NCBI GenBank assembly: GCA_035222895.1
Contig: JAVYIG010006525.1
Location: forward strand, 1 to 64,000
DNA length: 64,000 nt
Direction of reading: 5' to 3'
From: Strongylocentrotus droebachiensis
Taxonomy: Eukaryota > Echinodermata > Echinoidea > Camarodonta > Strongylocentrotidae
The notes under the pieces are model-generated. The model had not been told where the DNA came from and did not search any database. It saw nothing but the letters and a program-made list of their open reading frames with translations. Each line of letters begins with the position of its first letter. Position 1 is the stretch's first letter. The position numbers and the translations under genes were made by a program. Positions 10,889 to 22,990 of the stretch are shown piece after piece.

Positions 10889-10964
10889 ATCGTTAATATT
10901 CCCAAAGATTGATCTTTTGATATTTTATGTAAATTTCATCTTCTTTCCTAAATTTATATTACTA

Positions 10965-10970
10965 AATAAA
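10965..10970 (+). terminator. Poly(A) signal of DPAGT1
   Basis: An AATAAA hexamer lies 77 bases after the DPAGT1 stop codon in AT-rich sequence. It is the first canonical signal downstream, so a short 3' UTR is inferred. No transcript evidence is available here. Confidence 0.6.
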
Positions 10971-11668
10971 TGAACAAAATGTTGTATGAATCATGTGAGC
11001 AAAGAACATATGTTATGATTGAAGATGATACATATCCCATATATGAAAGAATTTTTTTAAATTGTAATTGTATGCATACACAATGTTTTGTAAGATACCT
11101 GATATTAAGATGCAATAATTATTAGCTGAATATTGGTTGCTGTATTTCCAATCGTGGTATTAATGAAACAAAAAAGGTACTGGTTTATTCATTTTAATAT
11201 AGTATAGGTTCAGGATTTATTCTACTGGGTAACTGGGTGCAATAATGGTTTTAAATACTTCTTCTTCTACACTTCTACACTATGCATAAGACCTACTGCA
11301 GATGAAATATTATTTCAATTGCACCATTGCCTACAGAATGAACGTTAGAGAGTGTATGAGAAACGTACGTGGAGATGGTCTAGTAAAAATTCTTGGGTAT
11401 GGGGGGTATAGGAAGAATTTGGTCTCTCACAAAGAATCAAATCATCCATTTAAAAAAAATAATAATATGACAAATTTATATAGCGCTTGTGACAAAAGTT
11501 TCAAAGCGCTGTACATGTACACAAATCAAAGTTACTTCAAAAAAAAAAAATCAATATTACTAACAGAATTAACATTACTCAAATTACCAAGAAAACAAAA
11601 TATTACTAACATAATTTAACAAATTATCATTACTTAAATTAACAAGAAGATCAAATATTAATAACTAC

Positions 11669-11868
11669 ATCCCCATACATGCCAACATTTGAAAATCAGA
11701 AATCTGTACAAATTATGCTATTTTCAAAAAAAAGAGGAACAATCCTAACTCTCCTATTCAATACTACAGACAAATTTGTACAGGAAGAGGAACACCTGCA
11801 TTAAAATGATAATTATCTTCTCCCAAAAAGAGGAATGTTCCTCTTTAATCTGAACAGTTGGCATGTAT
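11669..11868. mobile_element. Short inverted-repeat element in the DPAGT1-PEX19 intergenic region
   Basis: catacatgccaacatttgaa at the left is mirrored by ttggcatgtatg at the right, with inner partial pairing (aaagaggaacaatcc and ggaatgttcctcttt). A single related end (cctgccaacatttgaaaata) occurs at 46958. The rest of 10970-12000 is AT-rich with no gene; an open frame at 11302-11619 has no recognisable domain. Confidence 0.6.
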
Positions 11869-12000
11869 GCATCCCAGTGTAGTCCTTTTTTCACTCACTT
11901 GGGTATGGGCATATAGGGTGAATTTGGTCTCTCACAAAGAATTAAATCGTCCGTTTAAAACCGGAAGGGCGTTAACTCATATACTTCAACACATATTTAA

Positions 12001-12592
12001 AGCTTATCTGTACTAGTTTATTGGAGGGATTAGACCACACTACAAGGTCATTGGACAGGTGGTTACCGGTATCTAATCAACTCAGCTCTCAATTAACATA
12101 AGAAAAAGAGGATCATGGGGGACCAATGGTCACCGATTAGGCATTGTTTTCTATATAGAGTGGTGAAGTGTGACGTCATCAAAAATCTATTCTTAGAATT
12201 TCTCAATTTTTTCTTCATATTCCAAAAAAACACCAAAAATAATGTCCAGATGTCGAAAACCAATTGAATATGTTAAGTATTGGCTGAGATATGACCATCT
12301 GAATGAATATATGTCCTATGGGAACTCAGTGTTATATGCTCTGGCTCCTAACCATTAGGAGCCAGAGCATATAACACTGAGTTCCTATGGGGAGTATATT
12401 TATTCAGATGGTCATATCTCAGCCAATACTTAACATATTCAATTGGTTTTCGACATTTCGACATTATTTTTGATGTTCTTTCGGAAAATGAAGAAAAAAT
12501 TGAGAAATTCTAAAAATAGATTTTTATGATGTCACAGCTTCGGTACTCTATAGAGGGAGCAAGTAGCTACAAGTAGTGCAGTGGGGCTTTAA
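12001..12592 (+). repeat. Dispersed repeat ('AGCTTATCTGTACTAGTTTA'), copy 1, split by a MITE
   Basis: The sequence 12001-12157 plus 12553-12592 matches uninterrupted copies at 19484-19684 and 32235-32427 (for example ggaccatgggagacca and gcaagtagctacaagtag). The two halves are separated exactly by the MITE at 12158-12548, which gives the empty-site sequence by comparison. Confidence 0.85.
12158..12548. mobile_element. MITE with GAGTGGTG.../...CGGTACTC ends and TATA flanks, copy 2 (nested)
   Basis: It shares both termini with 3111-3363 and is flanked by TATA (12154-12157 and 12549-12552). The two uninterrupted copies of the host repeat read ctatatagaggg at this point, so a TATA (or TA) target was duplicated. 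The centre (12311-12397) carries an extra perfect palindrome (ctcagtgttatatgctctgg and its complement) absent from copy 1. Confidence 0.9.
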
Positions 12593-12599
12593 TGCCCAT

Positions 12600-13589
12600 C
12601 TGGCTCCAAACAGAAGATGTGTAGTTTAATTAACTTGTGAAAGTATGTGTAATGTCCTCGAGATTGAGAAGCTGCCATATTTTGCCAGAGAAGAGAAATT
12701 ACATTGTCCAGTAAGCTCTCTTCATCACTATGATAACGATTCAGGAGTTATATCTAACTTAAACAAGGTACCTTTCCAATCAATATTTTTCACTATTATA
12801 TGTTGTTTATGCTCAGCTGTCCTTTGCTTCACAGAATATGTTAAGGACAAGGAGTATTAATTATCTATACTGGCAATGTGTCACCAATATGAAACTATCT
12901 GAATAAATTTTGCACTAAATTTTGCGCTAAATTGCTGCAATATAATTTGTAAAAGTACAGAATATTTCAATTTTTTTAAACAAATAAATTCATGTTTTCA
13001 ATATAAAGAGGAGAGTCACTTTCATTTAACCCCAGGGAAACTTTTTCATGATGATTCAATTTGCTTTCTAAAACAGACGAGTTGAAGAAAAAAAAATGTT
13101 TCTCTATATAAAGGTGAATCATCAATTTACAAACTATGTAAAAAGGGATGACATAATTATTGTAGTTTATACTTTTCCAATGATCTTAATGTATCCACCT
13201 ACTGTCAACTGTAATATTGACGACATGATGGTGTCAACATTGTTATTGCTATTGATCAGCATTATGTGCAGAAAATTATATTTCTTACTAATAATAACCA
13301 ATTTGTGATGTTTGATTTCTTTGTTCAGTATTCATATCGTCAACGCTGTGGGCATGTGTAGAAAAATAAAAAATGCATAATTATACCATTTTCACACAAC
13401 TGAGCCAGGAGTGTCAATTTTGACAGACATGGTGCATTATAAATGTTCACTATTATTATAATTATCAAATATCTATTATAACCAAGACATAGACACTTAA
13501 GACTCATCTGAAAAAGTAAACAGAAAGTAACATTGAAAGTACACGTTATGTTTTACTGTTATCTTTCAGCATGTCTAACGCTGTATTTA
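12600..13589. other. Intergenic DNA, no gene seen
   Basis: AT-rich sequence between the two convergent genes. Two short open frames (12645-12860 and 13096-13308) start with Met but show no domain, no homology I recognise and no splice context, so I do not call them. No RNA gene was recognised. Confidence 0.5.
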
Positions 13590-13834
13590 AAGAGCTTAAT
13601 TTCAAAAAGAGCTAAATCCACTTTTGATGAAAATTGAGTTATTGATATCAGAACATTGTTCACGTAAGTACCCGGCTTTAAACAATATTATTCACCTAAA
13701 TTGGGGAGCAATTATGAAAAAATGCACCTTATAATATCACTTTTCCATAGACACCTGTACAAAATCTGGTAAACAATGTCTTTTTTCTCTGAAGTTACAC
13801 AAATGGATTTAGCTCCTTTTGAAATTAAACTCTA
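13590..13834. mobile_element. MITE with 'AATTCCAAAAGGAGCTAAAT' termini, copy 2
   Basis: aagagcttaatttcaaaaag at the left and gctccttttgaaattaaact at the right are inverted. The interior matches copy 1 (465-716) in opposite orientation, for example aaaattgagttattgatatc and the 'acgtaagtaccc' block. It lies about 220 bases beyond the PEX19 poly(A) signal. Confidence 0.8.
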
Positions 13835-14063
13835 TTATTTTGATATGCAATTTTTTGTTTACTTTTCTGCATTCAACTCTGTCATAAATGGGACATAATT
13901 AGTATTCATATTAGACCTTTTTATATGATGAAGAAGATTACTTTGGAATGACAAATTCTAACATTTCAAAATCTAATATACCGGTAATCTACAATTATAA
14001 TAAACAATGACATGAACAAACAAGATAGGGATACATGCAGTGAGTTTGAATTCAATAAAATAA

Positions 14064-14069
14064 TTTATT
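14064..14069 (-). terminator. Candidate poly(A) signal of PEX19
   Basis: AATAAA on the minus strand lies about 1.5 kb after the PEX19 stop codon. The interval 14070-15607 has no other gene and is best read as 3' UTR. Short open frames there on both strands (for example 14726-15100) include a TC/GA-rich stretch and show no domain. Earlier polyadenylation cannot be excluded. Confidence 0.45.
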
Positions 14070-15607
14070 TCCATTATACAAAATTTATATATTATGATGT
14101 ACAATAAGAAATCATAATTTGGTTAAAAAGAAACAACGTTATAATTTTCCACAAACCTCAAGATATATATAGTCTTTGGGATCTGATGACAGAACACAAA
14201 AGACTAAAAATCAAATGAAACTTAAACTGACTGTTTAAGACTGATCATTAATTATCTCTGACATAAGAGTAAGGTAGAAAATATAAAACGGCCCAAGAAA
14301 AACTCGTTCACACTGACTTAAGGTAGAAAACGTAAAAGAATGGGAATGGAAATAAGTACCTGCGCAACAATGGTCTGACACGAACCACTGGATGTATAAG
14401 ATACAAGTATGTGAAGCGTTGTAAGCTCAAGTGCGCTTAAAAGAATCCTACAATGACTGAAACTGGCAGTTTAACTCGGCGTGTGAACAAGTCCGGATGA
14501 GTTGCAGAAGATTAAAAAATTTGGATAGTTATCCCAATCCACCAGCTTAACATGCAGTTTACAATGTGAATGTACGATTGTGCTTTTCAGTGAATGCAAT
14601 TCCAGTAAGATTCTGTATGTTTGTTTATACATGTTATTTGTTGGTCAAAAACAACCGAGCTATAACAGATACACGTTCATAATTCAGAATAACTTTAAGC
14701 CATATTCTCTCAAAATGGAATTTCATTAACAGATGATTTGTGAAGCAAGTGATACAGCGACTTGTGCAGTAGCAAGTCTACAAATGTGAACATGGCCTGT
14801 ACTGTGGTACTGAAATCTTCCTTCCCCTCTCTCTTTCTCCTCCCTCTCTCTCCCCTCCTCTCTCTCTCTTTTTGACATAGGCAACCAGTCCTCACCAAAC
14901 ATCTCTATTTTGTGCGTTTTATATAAGTGTCGGTGGTCTCTCACTCCATTCTTCATTACTTCTTTAAAGATGTTCGTGCGTCGGTATATAGTCGTACATG
15001 AGGTAGGCAACTTGGCGAACACTGAGCCAACAGGTTGTACGCTTCTGTACGGACGTACGCATATTAAGGGCTCTAGTACACACGGGAGCGTAATACCCAT
15101 TGGCTCAGTGTGCTGCCCTCTATATACCCAAGCTTGAGCAACTTTAAAGCAATCTTCTGTCTAAGTCTTCCTCATACCTTCCTTCCCTCTACCTTTCCTG
15201 CCAAAGTCAATTTCTATGCCATCGTTTTAGAGACAGTGTCCAATTAACTAGAATTTATTGATCAGGCTAGTTGTATTCGCTCTGGTCAGCAGAGGATCTG
15301 ATTCATGGAGAATCTTTCGTAGTTCCCGATTCCATGAATGATTATGATTGTAGTGCAGCTTTGGTAATCTTATATTCGTAAGACCATAAAGCCACAAAGA
15401 TAATATGATACATTATGAAAGCATTCCAAGTATCCTTGATGTAATCCTCGATTACATGCTGGTCCACTATCATAATGGAATTCCGTTTACCCATGATGCA
15501 ACAGTTGATTACGTACCAGCGCCCTGAATGGTCCAATCATCATGGACGATCGACCAAAGCTTCATAGATTTTTTTTCCATAGTCATTTCAAAATTTTGAT
15601 TGGTTGA

Positions 15608-18356
15608 TTACATAATACTGCACTGGTCCCCTTGCGGCATTCCCGGTATCCGTGGCATGCCGTTCTCATCAAAAGGCATACCGGCATTCTGTATGGACAA
15701 GTGATAAACATAAACAAGGAAACATTAGAACAAATAAACATTGATTAGTATATATATCAGGACCATTATCAGTTTATTGTACATTGTATATCATATATCC
15801 CTAAATGGATGACAAAATATTTTTTAAAGTAATAATAAATCCATTGCGTATAAATACATTGTACTACATGTATGAAGCATAGGGTAATGAAAGATTGCAT
15901 TAGAAAACGGCTTAAACAGGAATAAATATCTCTATTATCACTACTTTCTAGGTCTGTCTTACATAGCATCCTAACTGGCCTCACTTCATATTATTATTAT
16001 CCACGGCAACTCTTTACAAGAGGAGGATTTATGTTATAAAGTGCTTATTATACGACAAGTTCAATAGGCCATTGACATAATGTAGTTCAGAATGTGAATT
16101 GAATACATTAAATATTGCTACGTCGGACAAACATTATGGCTTGTCCCACCTAACAGCTGGTGGTGAATGCAATTCACATTCTGACTATTGAGATACGATC
16201 ATTCGAAACAGGTGAATGAAATAATTGGTAAAATGCACTTTTCAAAGAATTATGCATCAATTACGAAAATGGCCTATTACATTTATTGCCCCTTGCATTC
16301 CTCTTGCTTTTCCATTTGCATTTTATAAACAGAGCAACTACCATAACATGACTGTAGCACCACCACTATCACATCCTTCAGTTACAAAAAATATATACCG
16401 GTAGTGAAAAGAGATACAATGAAGAGTATGTTAATGACTCATAGTTGTTTTTCAAGATGTTTTCATTTACTTTTCGTAACCAAATTTTGAAGCGAGTTGG
16501 TATTTTGCATTTATCTTGAAGAGTAAAAAGAGAGATCACTTACCATGTCACCTACGATCTCAGCTGGGGGCTGTCCTAGGCTCTCCATCTGTTAAAGAAA
16601 GGTATATGAGGGGGATCATTTGAACTAGATGCGATCTAATGAGGTTAGAGTGTTTCATCAAAGTTGTGAACTGTAATTAGAATATTATATCAATTGGGTA
16701 TACTGGTCCTAAACCTTTTTATGAAATTGATAATTCTATTTAATCCTACCTCACAATGTTTTCAAATCCATACTGAAACAAAATGTTGTTAATAAGTACA
16801 TGTACCATCATGATCATGTATCTTTGTATATTTAACGCACTAACAGAAAACAATACAAAGTTATTTTATTCCTTATGTCTGATTTTGTAAGTGTTGCTAG
16901 ATGCTTGAGGGGAGGGGGATGTGTCTATAAAGGGAATTTAATGTTTATATTTGATTTGTATCCCCTTTGTTATCATTTCATATGATACGTTCAGGTGCCG
17001 TTTGTTTTACAAACCTTGCATTTTTGTTGAGGTATCCTTTCTTCATCTATTATGTTACCGTTTTATGTACTTATAACTGCCATATGTGTTTTTATATTGT
17101 CGGATAATAAAAAAAAAAAAAATGAAATTGAATATTCTACCACTACCACCCTTAAGAGTAACCACTATTAGCAACTCGGACATCACCAATGCCAACATCA
17201 TAAGTACCATCACAACCACAACTATCATCAGCATTATCATCATCAACATCATCACTATCTTCACAACCACCACCACCTTCACCATCACCATAATCATCAC
17301 AACAACCAACACCACCACCACCATCATGACCACCATCACCACCATAACTATTGACCTTACCTTCTGAATAAGCTCCATAATCCTTCCCATTCTCTCCTGT
17401 TTCACAGTACTGCCGTCTGAATCTTGCTCTGCCTCGTATTCCACACACAGTGCTGACATCAGTCTGTGTTGCTCTGTATATCTTTGGTGATCTTCACTGC
17501 TTAGTGTGGGTTTCTTTTCATCTAACCATCCCTGGTACTGTTAAAAAAAGATAGAATTTAATGAAGCATACAGCTGTTAACTTTAACTGGCAACATAATA
17601 TAATTCCTTTGAGAAAGTAACTATGACCAATCTGTCAACTCAAATATCAAATAAGATATTCTAGAAATGTAATGAAGTATGCATCGACTCATTGAGTGAA
17701 AAAGTACGAAAATAAGAAAATATCTTTATAAACAAAAATGCTGGCATCAGTCACGAGTCAGTGTGCTTTTATGCCCTTTCTAACCAAGCTCACTAGATTG
17801 AACCTCAACAACATTCGACAGTGAATTTGAAGTGAAAACAGGAATAAACATCAGATATGTCTGTATACCATAAATCACAGATGACTTGATAGGAATGTTT
17901 TTTTATGCAACAATTTGTTTTCAGTCATCACATGTAATTGATATTTTAGGAAGTGTAACAAGCTGAAACAACATATCAGCATTTTGAACAAATTACCCAA
18001 CACTCCAAACAAGTTTAATGTAGGAGGAATTTGAAGGCAAATTTATAACATATTTAACAAGCCCACACAAAACACTTTCTTATAAGGGCTACTCTACTCT
18101 ATTTATATACTTTTAGTCCCCTTTTTTAAACAGTTTTTTATCTGTTGAGCGTAACACATATTTAGCTAGTAAATTTGTTATTCTAGCTACTGTCATTAGT
18201 ATTTAGTATCAATATCTAGTATTTAGAATGATTAGCTTGTTAGTTTTTTATCACTTAAAGAATATATATGTTAAATTGAATGGTATAGGTATAGCAATGT
18301 CTCAAGCCCTCAGGTTATATTGTCAAACCTCTGCATGTATTGTAACTGCCCTTTTA

Positions 18357-18388
<32 letters not shown>

Positions 18389-18420
18389 GAAGAGAGAGAG
18401 AGAGAGAGAGAAAGAGAGGA

Positions 18421-18453
<33 letters not shown>

Positions 18454-21400
18454 GAGATCTTATTCTCATGTTGATCATACCATGTCATGTGATGAACCAT
18501 ACAGAAATAAATAAAAGAATGAATAAAAAAATTCAACAACAAAAAATGTATATAGTGAAACCTATCTATAAAGATGACCCAAAGGAGACAAGAAATATGG
18601 TCTTTATAGGCAGGTGGTCTTTATGTACAGGTTCCTTTAGTACATGTTTCAATGAGAAACCATTTCAAGGGAAAAAATGTGGTCTTTGTAGACAGGTGGC
18701 CACTAAAGCAGGTTTGACTACACATAAATACATCAATAAATAAATAAATAAATGAATAAATGAATATATAAATAAATAAATAAACCTACATAATATTTTT
18801 CTCTCTCAGGAGAGCTTACCTTATCTACTACTTCTTTTAATGAAGGATAAAGTATATCTTTGGAGAGTAGACTCTGCATCATGGTCTGGACCATAGGTAG
18901 TAGCTCAGCGTTGCCTCCCTCCATGTTCATACCTCCAAACGATCTCAAGAGCTCTTCATCAGGCACCCCACCTTCCTATACAATCAAAATAAAACTACCG
19001 TAAATCTCTGTGTATAAGACGCACCCCTATTATTAAAGGGCAAGTCCACTCCAAAAATAACTTACTTTCAATAGAAGCAGACAAATCAGACAAACCAATC
19101 TAAAAAAAAATGAGCAAAATCGGATAACTAATAAGAAAGTAATGAATTTTTAATGACATGAAAAAATGTTGAAATCACTAAAGAAATTGGCAACTCACTC
19201 ATGAGGCTGTGACCTTAAAAAAAATTATATAAAAAAAAAAAAAAATCTTTCTTTTTTCTTGTTGCTTTAGCAGACACCGTAGTACGTTAGAAAACCCAAG
19301 TGACTTTCATTTTGCTACGAGGTAAGGTTGAAAGCGCCGATTTGAGCTTCTGAACTTGTCACAAATAATATTAACAATGTGCGTCTTATACACAGAGAAT
19401 TACAAGGGGTGCTTGGTTGTGATTTGTAATAGTTGATATCTGTTAAAACCCACAGTACTCATTTTTGTTTGAGTGTAAATCTAGCTTAAAACCTATCTGC
19501 ACTAGTTTGGCCAGGAGGGATTAGACCTCCCTGAGTGATCACAAGCAAGTTGTTATCACATCAAATCAGCTCTCAATTAACATAAGAAAAAGGGGACCAT
19601 GGGAGACCAACAGGTAAAAAAAAACTTAGGCATTGTTGGCTATATAGAGGGCGCAAGTATCTACAAGTAGTATCTACCAGGGGAAGACTGCTCCTAGAGC
19701 TGAATTGAACCCATCAAGAACCAGCTCTAGCCTAAGAACATGAGTTTTGAACAATGTACAGGCACTCGAGTCAAGAACGTCCAGAAATACTAACTAATAC
19801 CCTTGAATTTACATTGATTCCCTTGGAAGACCTTTCATTATTAATTTTACAATGAAAAAAAATCATAAGCAATCTAAGAAAAGTCAATTCAATTGATGGC
19901 AAAGGAGGGGTAAAAGAAAACCAATTTTGAATGTTTAGTTGTCCACTGGCAGTGCCCGGCAGTGCCTTAAAAGGACGTCACATTGCTTTAAAAGGATGTC
20001 TCACGTATCGGTCCACGTTCACGTCGTGCAAATCTAAAAGTCCCTATTATAAGAGCTTTTCAAGGGCACGTCAAGGTATTGAACTGTGACATGAGGACGT
20101 CATTCTAATGATGTGCGAACGCACCACATTGTCTACCATCTCAGAATCCAGAAATAGCGTCCACCTCGGTTTTCACGGTCACCTCAATCTTAAACACCTT
20201 TCTCTAGTTATGATAGTACATACATGTACCTAGCTAGATGTGCCGGTACGGGATGGCATTCTCATCAACACTCTTGAAAAGGCCATAATGAATAATAATA
20301 CTAGTAATTATAGGCATTTCTATAGCGCTGTCTATCAAGAAATTATATTCGGAGGCACATTAATTTTAACCCCGGCTTTAGCCTAGCTTCCAGTACAGCG
20401 CTCCAGCATTTCAAGGAATAAATTCCTGCCAGGTACCCATTTACCTCACCTGGGTCGAGTGTGGCAAATGAAGATTAATGCCTTGGCAAAGGACACTAGT
20501 GCGGTATCGGGGAATAAATGCCACATACCTGTAGATCCGAGGCATTCTGTGCTAGTCTGGTGAGAGTATCTGTGAGTGTTGCAGTCACATCCTCAGGGGA
20601 TTGAGTTGGGTTGGAATCACTTGTGTTGCTAGCTGCAGAGAAATGAGGTAAAGGCAGATTATTATGATGAATGCGAGCCATCTAATTAAGTGTATTGCAG
20701 TTCCAAACATGAGGGTCTCCTGGAACTATTATGATATGTTTGTGAAATGGCCTTGGAAATTCATGTCCAAGGAAATTTGATTAAAAGAAATTAAAATAGA
20801 AAAATAGAAGAAAAAAAAACATGGCCTAATAAAGTAAATTTCATCGAAAGATCAAAAGAGAAAAGGGTTCAAGTCCGAGATACAATCATGTTTAAGGTTA
20901 AGTTTAGTGTTAGGATTAGGATGAGAGTTAAGTATAATATTTGGTCCGTTAGAGATTTGGTTACATGCTACAGACTGTAGAGAACATGTCCATTCCAGAA
21001 TGTTGGGTCATTGGTCATTGGGTCATTAGGTCATTGGTCATCGGGTCATCAGTTTAGCAATACCTACTTGTGGATGCAGGAGTCCCCGCAGCTGGATTTG
21101 GCATTGCACCTGCTCCTGCTCCTGCGGCCATGGTCTGGAACATCCTCTGCATCTCGGAGGCCATCTGGGGGTCTCCTCCGAAACCCTGACCCAGCTCCGA
21201 CATCAGACCAGAGAGGACGTTCTCAAAGTCCGAAACGGACTGCTGGGCTCCGGGACTCTCGTTGAAAAGGGCCTCGAAGAGCGCATCCTGATTCGGTGGG
21301 AGTTGTGGTCCCTAGAAAGACAATTAGTCAATAGAATATAAAAGTCACAGACAAAAAGGAAATAAATATTGGATTAGAGAGGACGTTCTCAAAGACTGTT

Positions 21401-21612
21401 CAAAAACAAATATTGTGTTCTAGCTTGTAGGAACACACCCTTATATTTGCTACCAGATGTGGCATCTACGAAGGGAAACATAAGATAACAATACCATACA
21501 AGTTCGAGATATATATGGCCCCTGAGAAAATTAAAAAAAGACTACATTAATCAACAGGAAAATAAGCACAGAGAAGAAAATATATTAAATGAGATTGGTA
21601 AAGAGTCTTCCT

Positions 21613-21648
<36 letters not shown>

Positions 21649-22550
21649 CTATTTCTCCTGCTCTCTCAATCTACAACTTTCTTGCAATTTCAAGTAATTC
21701 TATGAAACTCTTCAAAAAATCTTATATGAAAATATTTTAAAAGAAGATTTGAGAAATAAAGGACTGATATTTATATTTATATACTAACCTCTTTTGTCTG
21801 TTTTTCTGTCTTCTTTTCACCCTCCTGTTCTTTGGATGTAGTCATGATATTGAGTCCTGGACTTGATGCCGCAACGTCTGGTTTATCCAATGTGGCTGGT
21901 TGCAGAGGTTTGTCAAAATCACCCAAAGCACCTAAAATAATAAGGTTTACAAGATATTTTTAGGGGACAAATCACAATGACAAATCGTGTAAAAAGATGC
22001 AAGCGGTGATTTCGCCACTAAGTTCAGCCAACTTTGTGCAAGCACCTTGGTAAGTTGGTATACTAATCACTATTATCACAAAAAAAGTATTAAATTGGCA
22101 ACGCAATTTTTTTAAAATAAATTTTCCGGATTCTGCATGCCCAGGCAAAGTAGAAAATAGCCTGGAAAGAGAAGAGTTACGCTATATTCTTCATCTTCAT
22201 GGCCCTAACCCTAATTTTTTTCTTCTTCCGTGTACACCGCGTGTAGGCAGAATCAACATCGCGAGCTGGACCCCCACCGCACCGCACCCCCCCCCCCCCC
22301 CACCCCCATCATTTCTATCCAACGAAAAAATAAGCATGTGGGACTGAGATTCTCAACGCCCCTTTAAAATAGCGTTAGATTTAAGGTTCATGTGGGAATA
22401 AAATCTGCACTTACTGTCCAACAACAGATCAAGATCTGTTTCATCTTTGCTTTCACTGTCCACCATCTGACTTAACGATTCCTTGGAGGGTTTTTCCTCG
22501 ACCGGAGTGGTCGCACTCGCCTCGTCTTCGATATCACTCTTTGTTGCCAT
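15608..22550 (-). CDS. PEX19: Peroxin-19, peroxisomal membrane protein import receptor, 8 exons, complete
   Basis: A cytosolic chaperone and receptor that binds newly made peroxisomal membrane proteins and docks on PEX3. Exons in transcription order: 22550-22415, 21931-21789, 21311-21068, 20632-20529, 18975-18820, 17537-17361, 16588-16544, 15688-15608. All are GT/AG, all phases close, and the product is 361 aa (human about 299). Seen: the acidic PEX3-binding helix LDLLLDSALGDFDK (about residues 39-52, split by intron 1), QDALFEALF, the cargo-binding core with LLPMVQTMMQSLLSKDILYP (about 230-250), and a C-terminal CaaX box CSIM for farnesylation. The extra length is mostly a Gly/Ala/Pro-rich linker encoded by exon 3 (AAGAGAGAMPNPAAGTPAST). 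The start is the only Met at the right place, in a short GC-rich first exon. It is convergent with DPAGT1. Confidence 0.96.
17156..17350 (+). repeat. Imperfect ATC/ACC trinucleotide tract abutting PEX19 exon 6 donor
   Basis: About 190 bases of ATC, ACC and AAC triplets end about 10 bases from the exon 6 donor (17360). The tract produces artefactual Thr/Ile-rich and Val/Met-rich frames. Its closeness to the donor could affect splicing, but that is only inferred. Confidence 0.9.
18359..18458 (+). repeat. (GA)n microsatellite in PEX19 intron 5
   Basis: About 100 bases of AG repeats with periodic AAAGAGAGGAAG interruptions. The Arg/Glu frames here are not genes. Confidence 0.97.
18552..18722. 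mobile_element. MITE-like element with repeated 'TATAAAGACCACC' motif
   Basis: The left end gtgaaacctatctataaaga and the right end (complement of gtagtcaaacctgctttagtg) are imperfect inverted repeats. The motif 'ggtctttataggcaggtgg' recurs three times inside. This organisation is common in invertebrate MITEs. It lies in PEX19 intron 5 next to an AAAT microsatellite (18730-18785). Confidence 0.6.
18998..19410. mobile_element. TIR element in PEX19 intron 4
   Basis: The ends aaatctctgtgtataagacg (plus CACC) and cgtcttatacacagagaatt are inverted. Inside, 19033-19060 reads TTAAAGGGCAAGTCCACTCC, very like the end of the TTAA-flanked foldback at 53778, suggesting a fragment of that family lies within. 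It is non-coding. Confidence 0.7.
19484..19684 (+). repeat. Dispersed repeat ('AGCTTATCTGTACTAGTTTA'), copy 2
   Basis: It matches 12001-12592 (without its MITE) and 32235-32427, including the ctatatagagggcgcaagta end. The repeat shows no coding capacity and no clear termini, so the class is unknown. Confidence 0.7.
20285..20515 (+). repeat. Retroposon-like repeat with 'TCTATAGCGCT' head
   Basis: Begins with an AAT microsatellite and catttctatagcgctgtc, then gccaggtacccatttacctc and ctgggtcgagtgtggcaaat, and ends gccttggcaaaggacacta. This word order is typical of abundant marine-invertebrate retroposons. Related heads occur at 7700, 11478 and 31648. It lies beside PEX19 exon 4. Confidence 0.5.
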
Positions 22551-22617
22551 TTTGATATTTGGACATGCACGGCGGTACAGAGAACGAACGTTGGGGGCGC
22601 GCTTGCACACATTGCGA

Positions 22618-22627
22618 ACTTTATAAA
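22618..22627 (-). promoter_or_regulatory. TATA-like box upstream of PEX19
   Basis: On the minus strand TTTTATAAAG lies about 70 bases before the PEX19 ATG, followed by a GC-rich segment (GCGCGCCCCCAACGTTCG). The spacing suits a start site around 22590. The box directly abuts the end of the MITE at 22630. Confidence 0.4.
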
Positions 22628-22629
22628 AT

Positions 22630-22990
22630 GAAAAAGGAGCTAAATCCACCGGGTATTTTCGAGTAAATCACCTTTATTTAATTCTACCACTTTCCCTTTA
22701 TTCAGTATGTTTATCTTTGTATATGTATTAGAATTGTTTTACCCTTGAACGATAGTATATGGTTTTAGAAAAAAATTACCAAGTATGTTTTATTTTTGCT
22801 TAATTTGTTAATATTTTTCTTCTTCATGAATTTAGCTCCTTTTGGAATTAATCATAGTTTTGTAGCCAATTTTTTTAATGTCTCAAGATGAAACTTCAAA
22901 ATGTTATTTTATTCCTATGTAGAAAATACATATTTTAAGAAAAAAATAATAATTTTGATTAAAATGGATTTAGCTCCTTTTGGAATCCCC
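22630..22990. mobile_element. MITE with 'AATTCCAAAAGGAGCTAAAT' termini, copy 3 (possibly compound)
   Basis: Aaaaaggagctaaatccacc opens it; tagctccttttggaattaat at about 22835 and ggatttagctccttttggaat at about 22965 give two candidate right ends. Either a second partial copy is joined on or the end was duplicated. It sits immediately upstream of the PEX19 promoter region. Confidence 0.7.

Noticed and set aside
14726-15137. Genes in 14.7-15.1 kb on either strand
   Set aside because: The region is best explained as PEX19 3' UTR; frames overlap a CT-rich tract and show no domain.
17055-17459. Val/Met-rich and Thr/Ile-rich frames (also 23613-23901, 24534-24758)
   Set aside because: Artefacts of ATC/ACC trinucleotide repeats; the minus-strand one partly overlaps the genuine PEX19 exon 6 in another frame.
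18320-18542. Arg/Glu-rich or Leu/Ser-rich proteins across GA tracts (also 31163-31496, 33107-33307, 37687-37983)
   Set aside because: Pure dinucleotide microsatellite translation on both strands.
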